DNA of 32,269 nt, from assembly GCA_019694595.1 (NCBI GenBank), contig JAIBBQ010000058.1:1-32269 (forward strand). The letters run 5' to 3'. This document shows, in pieces, positions 1 through 7,058 of the stretch (position 1 is the first letter of the stretch; every line of letters starts with the position of its first letter). A model generated the notes under the pieces. That model saw only the letters and a program-made list of their open reading frames with translations. It ran no database searches and was not told where the DNA came from. This DNA comes from Myxococcaceae bacterium (lineage in GTDB: Bacteria > Myxococcota > Myxococcia > Myxococcales > Myxococcaceae). A program made the position numbers and the translations under genes.

Positions 1-1
1 G

Positions 2-610
2 GCCGCCCAGCTCGGCGTCGAGCTGCCGGGCGACGCGTCTGCCGAGGTCCGGCTGGCGGCGCCGCGCGTACCGGCCGCGCCCGGTGCCGGCCTCACGCTG
101 GTCCGCGAAGGCGAGCTGTGGGCGGTGAGCGCCGGAGGCAAGACGGTGCGGCTCAAGCACAGCCGGGGCCTGGTGATGCTCGAGCAGCTGGTGCGCGAGG
201 CCGGCAAGGACGTGCACTGCACCGAGCTCGACCGCGCCGGCGACGGCCCCATCGACCAGGGCGACGCCGGCGAGGTCTTCGACGCCAGGGCCAAGGCGCA
301 GTACCGCGCCCGGCTGCGCGCGCTGGCGGAGGACCTGGAAGACGCCGAGCACCGGTCGGACGCGCGGCGCGCCGAGCAGGTGCGCGAGGAGCTCGACGCC
401 CTCACCGAGCAGCTCGCCGCCGGCGTGGGCCTCGGCGGCCGCGCCCGCCGGGTGGGCGGCGCCGCGGAGCGCGCCCGGGTCAACGTGCAGCGCCGCCTCA
501 AGGACGCCATCGAGCGCATCGCCGAAGGGCTCCCCGAGCTCGGCGCGCACCTGCGCTGGGCGGTGCGCACCGGCACCTTCTGCAGCTATCGCGGCGCGGA
601 ACCCACCTGA
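2..610 (+). CDS. C-terminal part of a large regulatory/ATPase-type protein (5' end outside window)
   Basis: The frame is open from the left edge to a TGA at 608-610, giving 202 visible residues, so the gene starts outside the window. Around residues 48-66 lies RLKHSRGLVMLEQLVREAG. It resembles a block I know from the C-terminal ends of large bacterial regulators (AAA-ATPase/TPR or cyclase-like proteins), where it precedes a winged-helix-like segment. A charged helical stretch follows (about 95-140). The end, with ARVNVQRRLKDAIERIAE and then VRTGTFCSY, matches the usual ending of that block. This assignment is from memory of the family, not a search. The catalytic or sensor part is not visible, so no substrate or signal can be given. 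The Ala/Arg-rich composition is normal for the window. Confidence 0.7.
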   Translation, partial: AAQLGVELPGDASAEVRLAAPRVPAAPGAGLTLVREGELWAVSAGGKTVRLKHSRGLVMLEQLVREAGKDVHCTELDRAGDGPIDQGDAGEVFDARAKAQYRARLRALAEDLEDAEHRSDARRAEQVREELDALTEQLAAGVGLGGRARRVGGAAERARVNVQRRLKDAIERIAEGLPELGAHLRWAVRTGTFCSYRGAEPT

Positions 611-643
611 AACACTGAGGTTTTGCGACGGAACACTGTTCCG
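611..643. promoter_or_regulatory. Candidate operator: 15-bp palindrome plus upstream half-site
   Basis: Positions 629-643 read CGGAACACTGTTCCG, a perfect palindrome around a central C. The left half AACACTG also occurs at 611-617, exactly 21 bp (two helical turns) before its copy at 632-638. The site lies 51 bp before the sterol-desaturase-type gene. Palindrome plus phased half-site is typical of a dimeric regulator. The GAAC-N3-GTTC core resembles, but does not match, the Gram-positive SOS box GAAC-N4-GTTC. Which protein binds is unknown. Confidence 0.4.
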
Positions 644-693
644 CGCGCCGTCACGCCTTCCGGTCGAATCACCCCCGACCTGGAGAGAACCCG

Positions 694-1485
694 ATGGCTG
701 ACGTGGCGATGTTGGCAGGCGTAGGACTCTTGCTGCTGTACCTGGTGCTCGACGCGGTGAAGCCCGCGCGCCGCTTCGTGAAGGTGCCCTGGTGGCGCCT
801 CAAGGGCCTGCTGTTCTTCGTGGTGATGTTCGCGCTCAACGGCGTGCTGCCTGCGGTGGCCGCCGAGGTGCTGGCGCCGTCGTCGCTGCTGGGCATGGAC
901 CGTCTGCCGCTCGCCGCCCAGTTCTTGCTCGGCACCATCGGAATGCAGTTCGTCGTCTACTGGTACCACCGCGCGGCGCACCGCTCCGACGTCATGTGGC
1001 GCTGGCTGCACCAGATGCACCACAGCGCCGAGCGCATGGACATCTACGGCGCGGCGTACTTCCACCCCTTCGAGATGCTGGCGCAGATCGTCACCGGCAT
1101 CCTGGTGATGGGGCCGGTGATGGGGCTGTCGGCCGACGGGGCGGGGCTGGTGGGTGCCTTCGCCTTCATGCTCGCCACCTGGCAGCACGCCAACATCAAC
1201 ACCCCGGCGTGGGTCGGCTACCTCGTGCAGCGCCCGGAAGGGCACACGGTCCACCACGCGCGCGGGGTGCACAACCACAACTTCGGCGACATCGCGCTCT
1301 GGGACCTGGTCTTCGGCACCTTCAAGAACCCGAAGACCATCGACGCCCAGGCGGGCTTCTCGGACTTCGCCTCTCGTGAGGTCGGCGCCATGTTGCTCGG
1401 GCGCGACGTGAGCGGCGGCAACCTGGGGCAGCGCGAGGGCACGGCGTCGTCGCCGGCCGCGGTCCGCGTGGCCTCCGCAGCGTAG
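694..1485 (+). CDS. Sterol desaturase / fatty acid hydroxylase superfamily membrane protein
   Basis: This 263-residue protein belongs to the non-haem di-iron membrane hydroxylases that oxidise sterols, carotenoids or fatty acyl chains. The iron-binding histidine clusters are all present: HRAAH (92-96), HQMHH (106-110), and HTVHH (184-188) followed by HNH (193-195). Hydrophobic segments lie at about 8-22, 38-60, 72-90 and 127-165, placing it in the membrane with the His clusters on one face. The ATG at 694 is preceded by GGAGAG at good spacing. The gene stands alone, with a palindromic operator candidate upstream and an intrinsic terminator downstream. The substrate cannot be told from sequence. 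Some myxobacteria make sterols, but no sterol genes are seen here. The Ala/Ser-rich tail after about residue 235 is probably disordered. Confidence 0.85.
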   Translation: MADVAMLAGVGLLLLYLVLDAVKPARRFVKVPWWRLKGLLFFVVMFALNGVLPAVAAEVLAPSSLLGMDRLPLAAQFLLGTIGMQFVVYWYHRAAHRSDVMWRWLHQMHHSAERMDIYGAAYFHPFEMLAQIVTGILVMGPVMGLSADGAGLVGAFAFMLATWQHANINTPAWVGYLVQRPEGHTVHHARGVHNHNFGDIALWDLVFGTFKNPKTIDAQAGFSDFASREVGAMLLGRDVSGGNLGQREGTASSPAAVRVASAA

Positions 1486-1491
1486 GTCGGG

Positions 1492-1541
1492 GCGAGCCCC
1501 GCGGTGCCCGATGGGCGGGCGTCGCGGGGCCTCGCTTTTCT
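1492..1541 (+). terminator. Intrinsic terminator after the desaturase gene
   Basis: GCGAGCCCCGCG (1492-1503) pairs with CGCGGGGCCTCGC (1523-1535), with a single bulged base. Inside the loop is a second small hairpin, GCCC-GAT-GGGC (1506-1516). A T-rich run TTTTCT (1536-1541) follows on the plus strand. This is the clearest Rho-independent terminator in the window. The minus strand lacks a T-run after the stem, so it should act mainly on the plus transcript. It lies 7 bp after the desaturase stop and before the convergent gene ending at 1552. Confidence 0.75.
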
Positions 1542-1551
1542 CGTGCGGCCT

Positions 1552-1983
1552 TCAGAAGGGCGCGTCTTCGTCGCCGTGCGGCGGAGGGCCGCCGTCGTCG
1601 CCGCCACCGCCGAGGCCCTGGCGCTTCATCTCCGCCTCGATGGCCGCGAGCAGGCCGCGCTCCTTGTCGTGGAAGCGCGCCTTGCCCGGGTCGTTCAGCG
1701 TGCGCATGCAGCCGTTGCGGTAGAAGTCGAGGTCGCCCGCCGAGGCCCCCTTGATGGGCATGCCCTTGCTGCGGCCGTACGGCGGGAACACCATCGGCTC
1801 TCCGCCGGGGCCGGTGGGCGCCGGGGCCCGCGCCGCCGCCGCCACCGGACTGCCGCCGATGGACATCGCGCCGAGCGACAAGGAGAAGCCGTCGGCCGTC
1901 TTGGTCGCCGTCCCCACCCGCACCTGCTCCACCGAGCCGTCGGGCCGGGTCACCGCCACCGTCACTGGAAATTGATCGCTCAT
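1552..1983 (-). CDS. Small protein with ExoX-C-like domain, function unknown
   Basis: A 143-residue protein in two parts. Residues 1-50 form a polar N-terminal region that looks beta-rich (PVTVAVTRPDGSVEQVRVG). After an Ala/Pro linker comes a segment from FPPYGRSKGMPIKGASAGDL to about residue 122, with RTLNDPGKARFHDKERGLL. The pattern aromatic-x-x-G+xKGxP...DLxFY resembles the small domain found at the C-terminus of exonuclease X-like proteins; this is by resemblance only. The Gly/Pro/Asp-rich end is probably disordered. The ATG at 1983 has AGAAGGG upstream. It is the last gene of a leftward group with pirin, whose stop is only 18 bp before this start. No enzymatic residues can be named; a nucleic-acid-binding accessory role is one possibility. 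Confidence 0.6.
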   Translation of the reverse strand: MSDQFPVTVAVTRPDGSVEQVRVGTATKTADGFSLSLGAMSIGGSPVAAAARAPAPTGPGGEPMVFPPYGRSKGMPIKGASAGDLDFYRNGCMRTLNDPGKARFHDKERGLLAAIEAEMKRQGLGGGGDDGGPPPHGDEDAPF

Positions 1984-2001
1984 GGCGGCCCTTCTACCTC
2001 G

Positions 2002-2700
2002 TCAGTCGAGGTCGAACAGCAACAGCTCGCTGCGGGCCTTCGAGGCCAGCGTGAGGCTCGTGACGTCGCTCACCGCGGCCCCGTCCCCGGCCGACAGCGC
2101 GGTGCCGTTCACCTCCACCGCGCCGGAGATGACCTGCACCCAGGCCGAGCGGCCCTGGGCGAGCGCGTGCGTCACCGCCTGCCCGGCGTCGAGCTGCGCG
2201 GCGTAGAGGTCGGCGTCGGCGTTCAGGTGCACCGCGCCGCCGCGCCCGTCGCGCGCACCCACCAGGGTGAGCTGGCCCGCCCCGAAGGTGCGGGGGAAGG
2301 TCTTCTGCTCGTAGCTGGGGGTGAGCCCCTGGGCCTTGGGCAGCAGCCACAGCTGGAGGAAGTGCACGCCGCTCGTGGTGGAGGCGTTCTTCTCGCTGTG
2401 GCGCACCCCGGTGCCCGCGGTCATGCGCTGCACGTCGCCCGGGCGGATGACCGAGCCGTTGCCCATGGAGTCGCGGTGCTCCAGCGCGCCGTCGAGCACG
2501 TAGGAGATGATCTCCATGTCGCGGTGCGGGTGGGTGGGGAAGCCACCGCCCTCGGCCACCCGGTCCTCGTTGATGACGCGGAGGTTGCGAAAGCCCATCG
2601 CGCGGGGGTCGTAGTGGTCCCCGAAGCTGAAGCTGTGCTGGCTGTGGAGCCAGCCGAAGTCGGACAGGAAGCGGTCGCTGCTCTTGCGGACGGTGATCAT
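2002..2700 (-). CDS. Pirin family protein (YhhW-like bicupin)
   Basis: A 232-residue protein of the pirin family, iron-binding bicupins; some bacterial members (E. coli YhhW) degrade quercetin. The metal ligands in cupin 1 follow the family spacing H-x-H-x41-H-x-E: H57 and H59 in THPHRDMEI, and H101 and E103 in GVRHSEKN. The N-terminal block (FGWLHSQHSFSFGDHYDP) and the length are typical. The second cupin (about 150-232) lacks obvious ligands, as expected. The ATG at 2700 has AGAGGA just upstream. It is the middle gene of a leftward group, 68 bp after the epimerase and 18 bp before the ExoX-C-like gene. The biological substrate is unknown. Cytosolic; no signal peptide. Confidence 0.9.
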   Translation of the reverse strand: MITVRKSSDRFLSDFGWLHSQHSFSFGDHYDPRAMGFRNLRVINEDRVAEGGGFPTHPHRDMEIISYVLDGALEHRDSMGNGSVIRPGDVQRMTAGTGVRHSEKNASTTSGVHFLQLWLLPKAQGLTPSYEQKTFPRTFGAGQLTLVGARDGRGGAVHLNADADLYAAQLDAGQAVTHALAQGRSAWVQVISGAVEVNGTALSAGDGAAVSDVTSLTLASKARSELLLFDLD

Positions 2701-2768
2701 GATGTCCTCTTCCTAACCGTGGCCCCGGAAGGTGCCCGTTGCGCCCGGCGCAACTCACTTCCGCGTCG

Positions 2769-3734
2769 TCAGGCGGGCCGCGGCATCGTCTTGAGCCCCT
2801 CGGCGAGGCTCACCTGCGGGGCGTAGCCGAGCTCCTGGCGCGCGCGGTCGATGTTCAGCAGGCAGTCCTTGGTCATCAGCGTCACCGCGAGCTTGGTGAG
2901 CGGCGGCTTCCCCTTGCGGCCGGTGAGCGACCACAGCCGCTCGAGGCCCGCGGCGAGCGGCTCCGCCACCCACGACGGCACCGACGCCTCGGGCGGGGTG
3001 AGGCCCTGGGTGGCCAGGTACTGGGTGAAGAAGTCCTTGATGGTCGTCTCCTCGTCGTCGGTGACGAAGTACGCCTTGCCCCCCGCGCCCCGGGTGAGCG
3101 CGAGCATCAGCCCGTGCACCGCGTTGGCGATGTGCGTGGTGTGGGTACGCGCCCGGCCGCGGTCGATCCACCGGAAGGCGCCCGAGCGCACCATCGCCGC
3201 CACCGCAGGGAGAATGGTGACGTCGCCCGGCCCCCACACCATGCGCGGCCGCACCGCCAGAGTGGTGAAGCCGGGCGCGTTGGCGGCGAGCACCCGCTGC
3301 TCCGCCGCGGCCTTGGTCTCCGAGTACAGGAAGGGCGTGAAGCGCGGGTACGGGTAGCTCTCGTCGACGTCGTGGAGGTCCTTGCCCATGAAGAGCACCG
3401 CCTCGGTGCTCACCAGCACGAAGCGGGGCACCTTCGCCTCGCGCGCGGCCTCGAGCAGCTGCTCGGTGCCCTCGACGTTCACCTTCCAGAAGACGTCGCG
3501 GGGGCCGAATTCCTCGGTGTGCGCCGCCGCATGCACCACCGCCTCCACGCCCTGGAGCGCGGAGGCCGGCACCGCGCCCAGCTCGCAGCGCACCGCGCTC
3601 GCCCCGAGTGCCTCCACCGCCTTCGCGCTGGCGTCGGAGCGCGCCATCGCCAGCACCGCGTGGCCCTGGGCGACCGCCGCCTTGATGAACGCGCCGCCCA
3701 CGAAGCCCGAGCCGCCGGTGACGAAGAGCCGCAT
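2769..3734 (-). CDS. NAD(P)-dependent epimerase/dehydratase (extended SDR)
   Basis: An extended short-chain dehydrogenase of 321 residues. The nucleotide-binding motif TGGSGFVG is at 6-13 and the catalytic YxxxK is Y137/K141 (YSETK), with S109/T110 in LVSTEAV as the likely catalytic hydroxyl. The R-x-x-x-V-WGPGD segment is also typical. It resembles the 3-beta-hydroxysteroid dehydrogenase / NAD-dependent epimerase group, so sugars, sterols or terpenoids are possible substrates. I chose ATG 3734 (MRLFVTGG) because the Rossmann strand starts there. A GTG at 3770 would add 12 residues of no family value. A TATACG hexamer ends 7 nt before ATG 3734 and there is no Shine-Dalgarno, so the mRNA may be leaderless. 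It leads a leftward group with pirin. Confidence 0.85.
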   Translation of the reverse strand: MRLFVTGGSGFVGGAFIKAAVAQGHAVLAMARSDASAKAVEALGASAVRCELGAVPASALQGVEAVVHAAAHTEEFGPRDVFWKVNVEGTEQLLEAAREAKVPRFVLVSTEAVLFMGKDLHDVDESYPYPRFTPFLYSETKAAAEQRVLAANAPGFTTLAVRPRMVWGPGDVTILPAVAAMVRSGAFRWIDRGRARTHTTHIANAVHGLMLALTRGAGGKAYFVTDDEETTIKDFFTQYLATQGLTPPEASVPSWVAEPLAAGLERLWSLTGRKGKPPLTKLAVTLMTKDCLLNIDRARQELGYAPQVSLAEGLKTMPRPA

Positions 3735-3865
3735 CCGCGCACGTATAGTCACGCAGGCCGGGTGCCGCACTGCGGCGGCGTGTCCTTCGCCGACTTTCGT
3801 CAGTGACGGCGACCCTGTGTGCGACGCTCGCGCGCGACGGCCGTCGAACCTTGGGGAGGTGGCAG

Positions 3866-4327
3866 ATGGCGAAGGGCCCGGAGCTCGAGGTGGTGATTCC
3901 CGCGCGCGCGGCGCGCCCGTTCTTCCTCTGGGCCGGCTGCGGGGTGCTGTGGCTGGTCGCTGGCCTGGTGCTCGCGGTGGGCAAGGGCGCCGGCTCGTCG
4001 TCGGCGGCGCTGATGCTCGCCTTCACGGGCTGCGCGCTCGCTCTCGCCCAGCTCACCCGCAAGGCCACGGTGGTGGTGGACCGGGGCGCCGGCGTGCTGC
4101 GCTGCCGCTTCCCGCGGCCGTTGCAGCGCTTCTACGCCCCGCTGCAGAAGGTCGAGCACCCGCTCGCCGGCCTCACCGCGGTGCGCACCGAGCCGAAGGA
4201 CGGCCGCACGACGCTGCTGCTCGTCTACGGCGAGCGCACGGTGCCGCTCACGCCGTACGCCTGGTACGGCGCCGCCGCGCTCGAGGCCGCGGCGAAGCGG
4301 CTCGAGCAGGCCGTCAGGGGCCCTTGA
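3866..4327 (+). CDS. Two-helix membrane protein, function unknown
   Basis: A 153-residue protein. Two hydrophobic helices (about 19-41 and 47-63) form a hairpin. A soluble domain of about 85 residues follows, with alternating strands (ATVVVDRGAGVLRCRF, TAVRTEPKDGRTTLLLVYG) and a final amphipathic helix. This is the general layout of small bacterial membrane proteins with a PH-like domain, but no family can be named safely. ATG 3866 is preceded by GGGGAGGT (3853-3860), a strong Shine-Dalgarno, and fixes this start over one at 3803. It is divergent from the epimerase. Its last 14 bases overlap the end of the CDGSH gene on the other strand. Confidence 0.65.
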   Translation: MAKGPELEVVIPARAARPFFLWAGCGVLWLVAGLVLAVGKGAGSSSAALMLAFTGCALALAQLTRKATVVVDRGAGVLRCRFPRPLQRFYAPLQKVEHPLAGLTAVRTEPKDGRTTLLLVYGERTVPLTPYAWYGAAALEAAAKRLEQAVRGP

Positions 4328-4955
4328 AGCCCACCCTGGCGTGCGAGCCGTCGCAGAACGGCTTGCTGGCCGAGGCGCCGCAGCGGCAGAGCGCGCAGGC
4401 CTGGGTGCGCAGCAGGGTGCGCCCGGTGCCGGACACCACCTCGACGTTGCCTTCCAGCATGAGCGGCCCGTTGGCGCTGGCCCGCACCTGCAGCGGCCCG
4501 CTGCGGTCGCTCAGCGGGGAAGAGGTGCGCGCCGGCGGCTCCCCGGTGGCCACGAAGCCCGAGGTGAGATGCGAGCCGTCGCAGTACGGTTTTCGCTGCG
4601 AGGCGCCGCAGCGGCAGAGCGTGGCGCGGATCTGCGCCGGCTCGTCGCCCAGGCGCAGGTCGGCCACCACCGCGAGCGGGCCGTTCTCGCGCAGCCGCAC
4701 CACGTTGGCCGCGGGAGGCGCTTCGTCGGGGCCACCGTCGACGCGGCGGTAGGTGATGGCGCCCGACGGGCACTGCTGCGCCACCGCGGCCACCGTCTCT
4801 GCCGGCGCTTCGTCGGGGAAGATCCACTGGCCGTCCACCCCGCCGCGGAACACGCCCGGGCGCCCCAGCACGCACGCGCGCGCGTGGATGCACCGCTTGG
4901 CGTCGAAGCGCACCGCGATGCCTGCTCCTGCCACCTCGTCGACGCGGGTACTCAT
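4314..4955 (-). CDS. Divergent ferredoxin-like domain fused to two CDGSH iron-sulfur domains
   Basis: A 213-residue protein with three probable Fe-S modules. Residues 15-70 match the divergent mono-cluster ferredoxin type (Fer4_19), with C22, C28 and C62 (CIHARAC ... CPSGAI). Two CDGSH/mitoNEET-type [2Fe-2S] modules follow, each with the 3Cys-1His set: C114, C116, C125, H129 and C190, C192, C201, H205. Each CDGSH module is preceded by a related strand region (NGPLAVVADLRL, NGPLMLEGNVEV), so the pair looks like an internal duplication. All ligands are intact. A role in electron transfer or cluster transfer is likely from the families; partners are unknown. Cytosolic, with no membrane anchor. 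It starts 71 bp from modA, divergently, and overlaps the membrane-protein gene by 14 bp at its end. Confidence 0.88.
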   Translation of the reverse strand: MSTRVDEVAGAGIAVRFDAKRCIHARACVLGRPGVFRGGVDGQWIFPDEAPAETVAAVAQQCPSGAITYRRVDGGPDEAPPAANVVRLRENGPLAVVADLRLGDEPAQIRATLCRCGASQRKPYCDGSHLTSGFVATGEPPARTSSPLSDRSGPLQVRASANGPLMLEGNVEVVSGTGRTLLRTQACALCRCGASASKPFCDGSHARVGFKGP

Positions 4956-5026
4956 GTCGTGACCTCCTCGCTCTGGCGCGCACCATGCCAGCGCCTGGCC
5001 CCGGGTTGATGGAATATGAGCGGCCC

Positions 5027-5761
5027 ATGCGCTGCGCCGCCGTCCTCCTGCTCTCGCTGGTCGCCTGCACGCGCGCGCCGAGACCCGCGCTCGCGGTGGC
5101 CGCCGCGGCCGACCTCACCGGCGTGCTGGAGCCCTTGGGCCAGGAATACGAGCAGGAGCGCGGCGTGCACGTGGCCTTCACCTTCGGCGCTTCCGGGCTC
5201 CTCGAGCGGCAGCTGGAGCAGGGCGCTCCCTTCGACCTCTTCCTGTCCGCGGACACCGCCTTCGCCGAGAAGGCGGCCGCGTCGGGCGCGTGCGACGGCG
5301 CCACGCTCGCGCCGTACGCCACCGGGCGCCTCGCGCTCTGGCAGCCCGCCGGCGCGAAGCCCATCGTCGACCTCATCGAGCTCGCGGGGCTCTCGCGCGT
5401 GGCCATCGCCAACCCGGACACCGCGCCGTATGGCCGCGCCGCCAGGCAGGCGCTGGAGAAGGCGAACGTCTTCCGGAGCCTGGGCGCGAAGCTGGTGCTG
5501 GCGGAGAACGTGCGCCAGGCGCTGCAGGTGGCGCAGTCGGGCAACGCGGAGGCGGCCATCGTCAGCCTGCCGCTCGCCCGCGCGGCCACCCCGGGGCAGT
5601 TCCAGGAGCTCGACGCCGACGGCCACGCGCCGCTGGTGCAGGCGCTGGTGGTGTGCCGGAACGGCCGCGCCCTCGCCGAGGCCGAGGCCTTCGCCGCCCG
5701 CCTGCGCTCGAGCGCCGTGCAGGCGAGGCTCCAGGCCCACGGCTTCGGCCCGCCGCCCTAA
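5027..5761 (+). CDS. modA: Molybdate ABC transporter substrate-binding lipoprotein ModA
   Basis: A 244-residue periplasmic binding protein of the ModA type. The lipoprotein signal is MRCAAVLLLSLVAC, with C14 as the lipid-bearing residue. Family landmarks follow in order: AAAADLTGVLEPL, FGASGLLERQLEQGAPFDLFLSAD (20 of these residues are the oxyanion-binding region), IANPDTAPYGRAARQAL, and GNAEAAIVSLPLA. These match molybdate/tungstate binders; the two anions cannot be told apart here. It is the first gene of a rightward transporter group with modB and modC. ATG 5027 is chosen because it gives a clean signal peptide. TATGAG ends 6 nt before it and no Shine-Dalgarno is visible. The CDGSH gene is divergent. 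Confidence 0.9.
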   Translation: MRCAAVLLLSLVACTRAPRPALAVAAAADLTGVLEPLGQEYEQERGVHVAFTFGASGLLERQLEQGAPFDLFLSADTAFAEKAAASGACDGATLAPYATGRLALWQPAGAKPIVDLIELAGLSRVAIANPDTAPYGRAARQALEKANVFRSLGAKLVLAENVRQALQVAQSGNAEAAIVSLPLARAATPGQFQELDADGHAPLVQALVVCRNGRALAEAEAFAARLRSSAVQARLQAHGFGPPP

Positions 5762-5791
5762 AGCCCGGGCGGTTTGCTAACAGGCCTCCCC

Positions 5792-6394
5792 ATGCGAACT
5801 CTGGCCCTGGCGGCGGCGGTGCTCCTCGGTGGGTGCGTGGGCGCCCGCTACAACCTCCCCATCACCGGGCCGGCGGCGCAGCGCGCCTTCCCCGGCGTGG
5901 CCGCGGCGGCGCAGCAGCAGGGGCTGCAGGCGTACCTGAACGACCCGTCGCGGCTGCAGGTCTCGCTGCCCGACGGCACCGACCTCTACTGGCTCACCCA
6001 GCCCAACGGCGTGGTGACGCTCGACATCCTCATCCCCCGCGAGACGCCGGACGCCGAGCGCGAGGGGCGCATCTCCAAGGCGAAGACCACCGCCGACCAG
6101 CTCTGGGCGCAGGCCCTCGCCGAGCGCCAGCGCTTCGCGCCGGTGACGCCGGTCCAGGTCGTCCCCGGCGTGGTGGTGGTCTCGCCGCTGCCGGTGAGGC
6201 CCGACGCGCCGTCCACCTGCCTGAACGGCAGCGACGGCGTGCAGGCCTGCGGGTGGGACTGCCACGTCACCTCGCGCGGCGCCGCGGTGTGCGCGCAGAC
6301 CCCCGACGGCCGCTGCGCGCTCAACGCCGACGGCAGCTTCAGCTGCGGCCGCAACTGCCAGCTCCAGGCGAACGGGTACCACGCCTGCCAGTGA
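5792..6394 (+). CDS. Cys-rich lipoprotein inside the mod operon, function unknown
   Basis: A 200-residue predicted lipoprotein. The signal MRTLALAAAVLLGGC puts the lipid on C15. Residues 20-135 are an uncharacterised domain ending in a long strand region (VTPVQVVPGVVVVSPLPV). The last 58 residues hold nine cysteines in short blocks (CLNGSDGVQACGWDCH, CAQTPDGRC, CGRNCQ), probably paired as disulfides outside the cytoplasm. I have seen similar Cys/Gly/Asp endings in myxobacterial lipoproteins, but no function is known to me. It lies 30 bp after modA and 10 bp before modB in the same direction, so it should be co-transcribed with the transporter. ATG 5792 is used because it gives the signal peptide. 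No metal-binding role can be shown from sequence. Confidence 0.75.
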   Translation: MRTLALAAAVLLGGCVGARYNLPITGPAAQRAFPGVAAAAQQQGLQAYLNDPSRLQVSLPDGTDLYWLTQPNGVVTLDILIPRETPDAEREGRISKAKTTADQLWAQALAERQRFAPVTPVQVVPGVVVVSPLPVRPDAPSTCLNGSDGVQACGWDCHVTSRGAAVCAQTPDGRCALNADGSFSCGRNCQLQANGYHACQ

Positions 6395-6404
6395 CGGCGA
6401 CTCC

Positions 6405-7058
6405 GTGAGCTGGGCGAGCGTCGGACTCTCGCTCGAGGTCTCCGCCCTCGCGCTGGTGCTCGCCGGCGCCACGGGCATCGGCTGCGGCGCGCTGCTCGCG
6501 CGGCGGCGCTTCGCGGGGCGCGAGCTGGTGGATGCGCTCCTCACCGCGCCCATGGTGCTGCCGCCGACGGTGCTCGGCTACTACCTGCTGGTGCTCTTCG
6601 GCCGGGGGGGCGCGCTGGGCCGCGCGTACGAAGCGGTCACCGGCGGCCCGCTCGTCTTCAGCCTCTCGGGCGCGGTGCTGGCGGCGTCGGTGGGCGCCTT
6701 TCCGCTGGTGGTGAAGTCCGCGCGCGCCGCCTTCGCGGAGGTCGATGCGCGCCTCGTCGCCGCCGCCCGCAGCCTGGGCGCCGGGCCCTGGCGCACCTTC
6801 ACCGAGGTGGAGCTGCCGCTCGCGCGCCGGGGGCTCGCCTCGGGCCTGGGGCTGGGCTTCGCCCGGGCGCTGGGCGACTTCGGCGTCACCTTGATGGTGG
6901 CGGGCAACCTGGAAGGCGTCACCCGCACCGCGCCCCTCGCCATCTACGACGCGCTCCAGGCGGGCCACGACGCCGAGGCGGGAGCGCTCTCGCTGGTGAT
7001 GGCCGTGGTGGGCGTGGGCGTGGTGCTGGCCGTCAACGCGCTGGGGGCGAAGCGATGA
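6405..7058 (+). CDS. modB: Molybdate ABC transporter permease ModB
   Basis: A 217-residue inner-membrane permease of the ModB/CysT type. About five hydrophobic segments are visible (about 8-30, 43-66, 84-102, 145-168, 190-212). The cytoplasmic EAA loop that docks on the ATPase runs from about 111 to 140 (AEVDARLVAAARSLGAGPWR, then TFTEVELPLAR). TAPMVLPPTVLGYYLL near residue 47 is typical of ModB. The start is a GTG at 6405, 10 bp after the lipoprotein stop. The stop TGA overlaps the modC ATG as ATGA, so the two should be translationally coupled. Length is normal for the family (about 220-230). Confidence 0.92.
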   Translation: MSWASVGLSLEVSALALVLAGATGIGCGALLARRRFAGRELVDALLTAPMVLPPTVLGYYLLVLFGRGGALGRAYEAVTGGPLVFSLSGAVLAASVGAFPLVVKSARAAFAEVDARLVAAARSLGAGPWRTFTEVELPLARRGLASGLGLGFARALGDFGVTLMVAGNLEGVTRTAPLAIYDALQAGHDAEAGALSLVMAVVGVGVVLAVNALGAKR

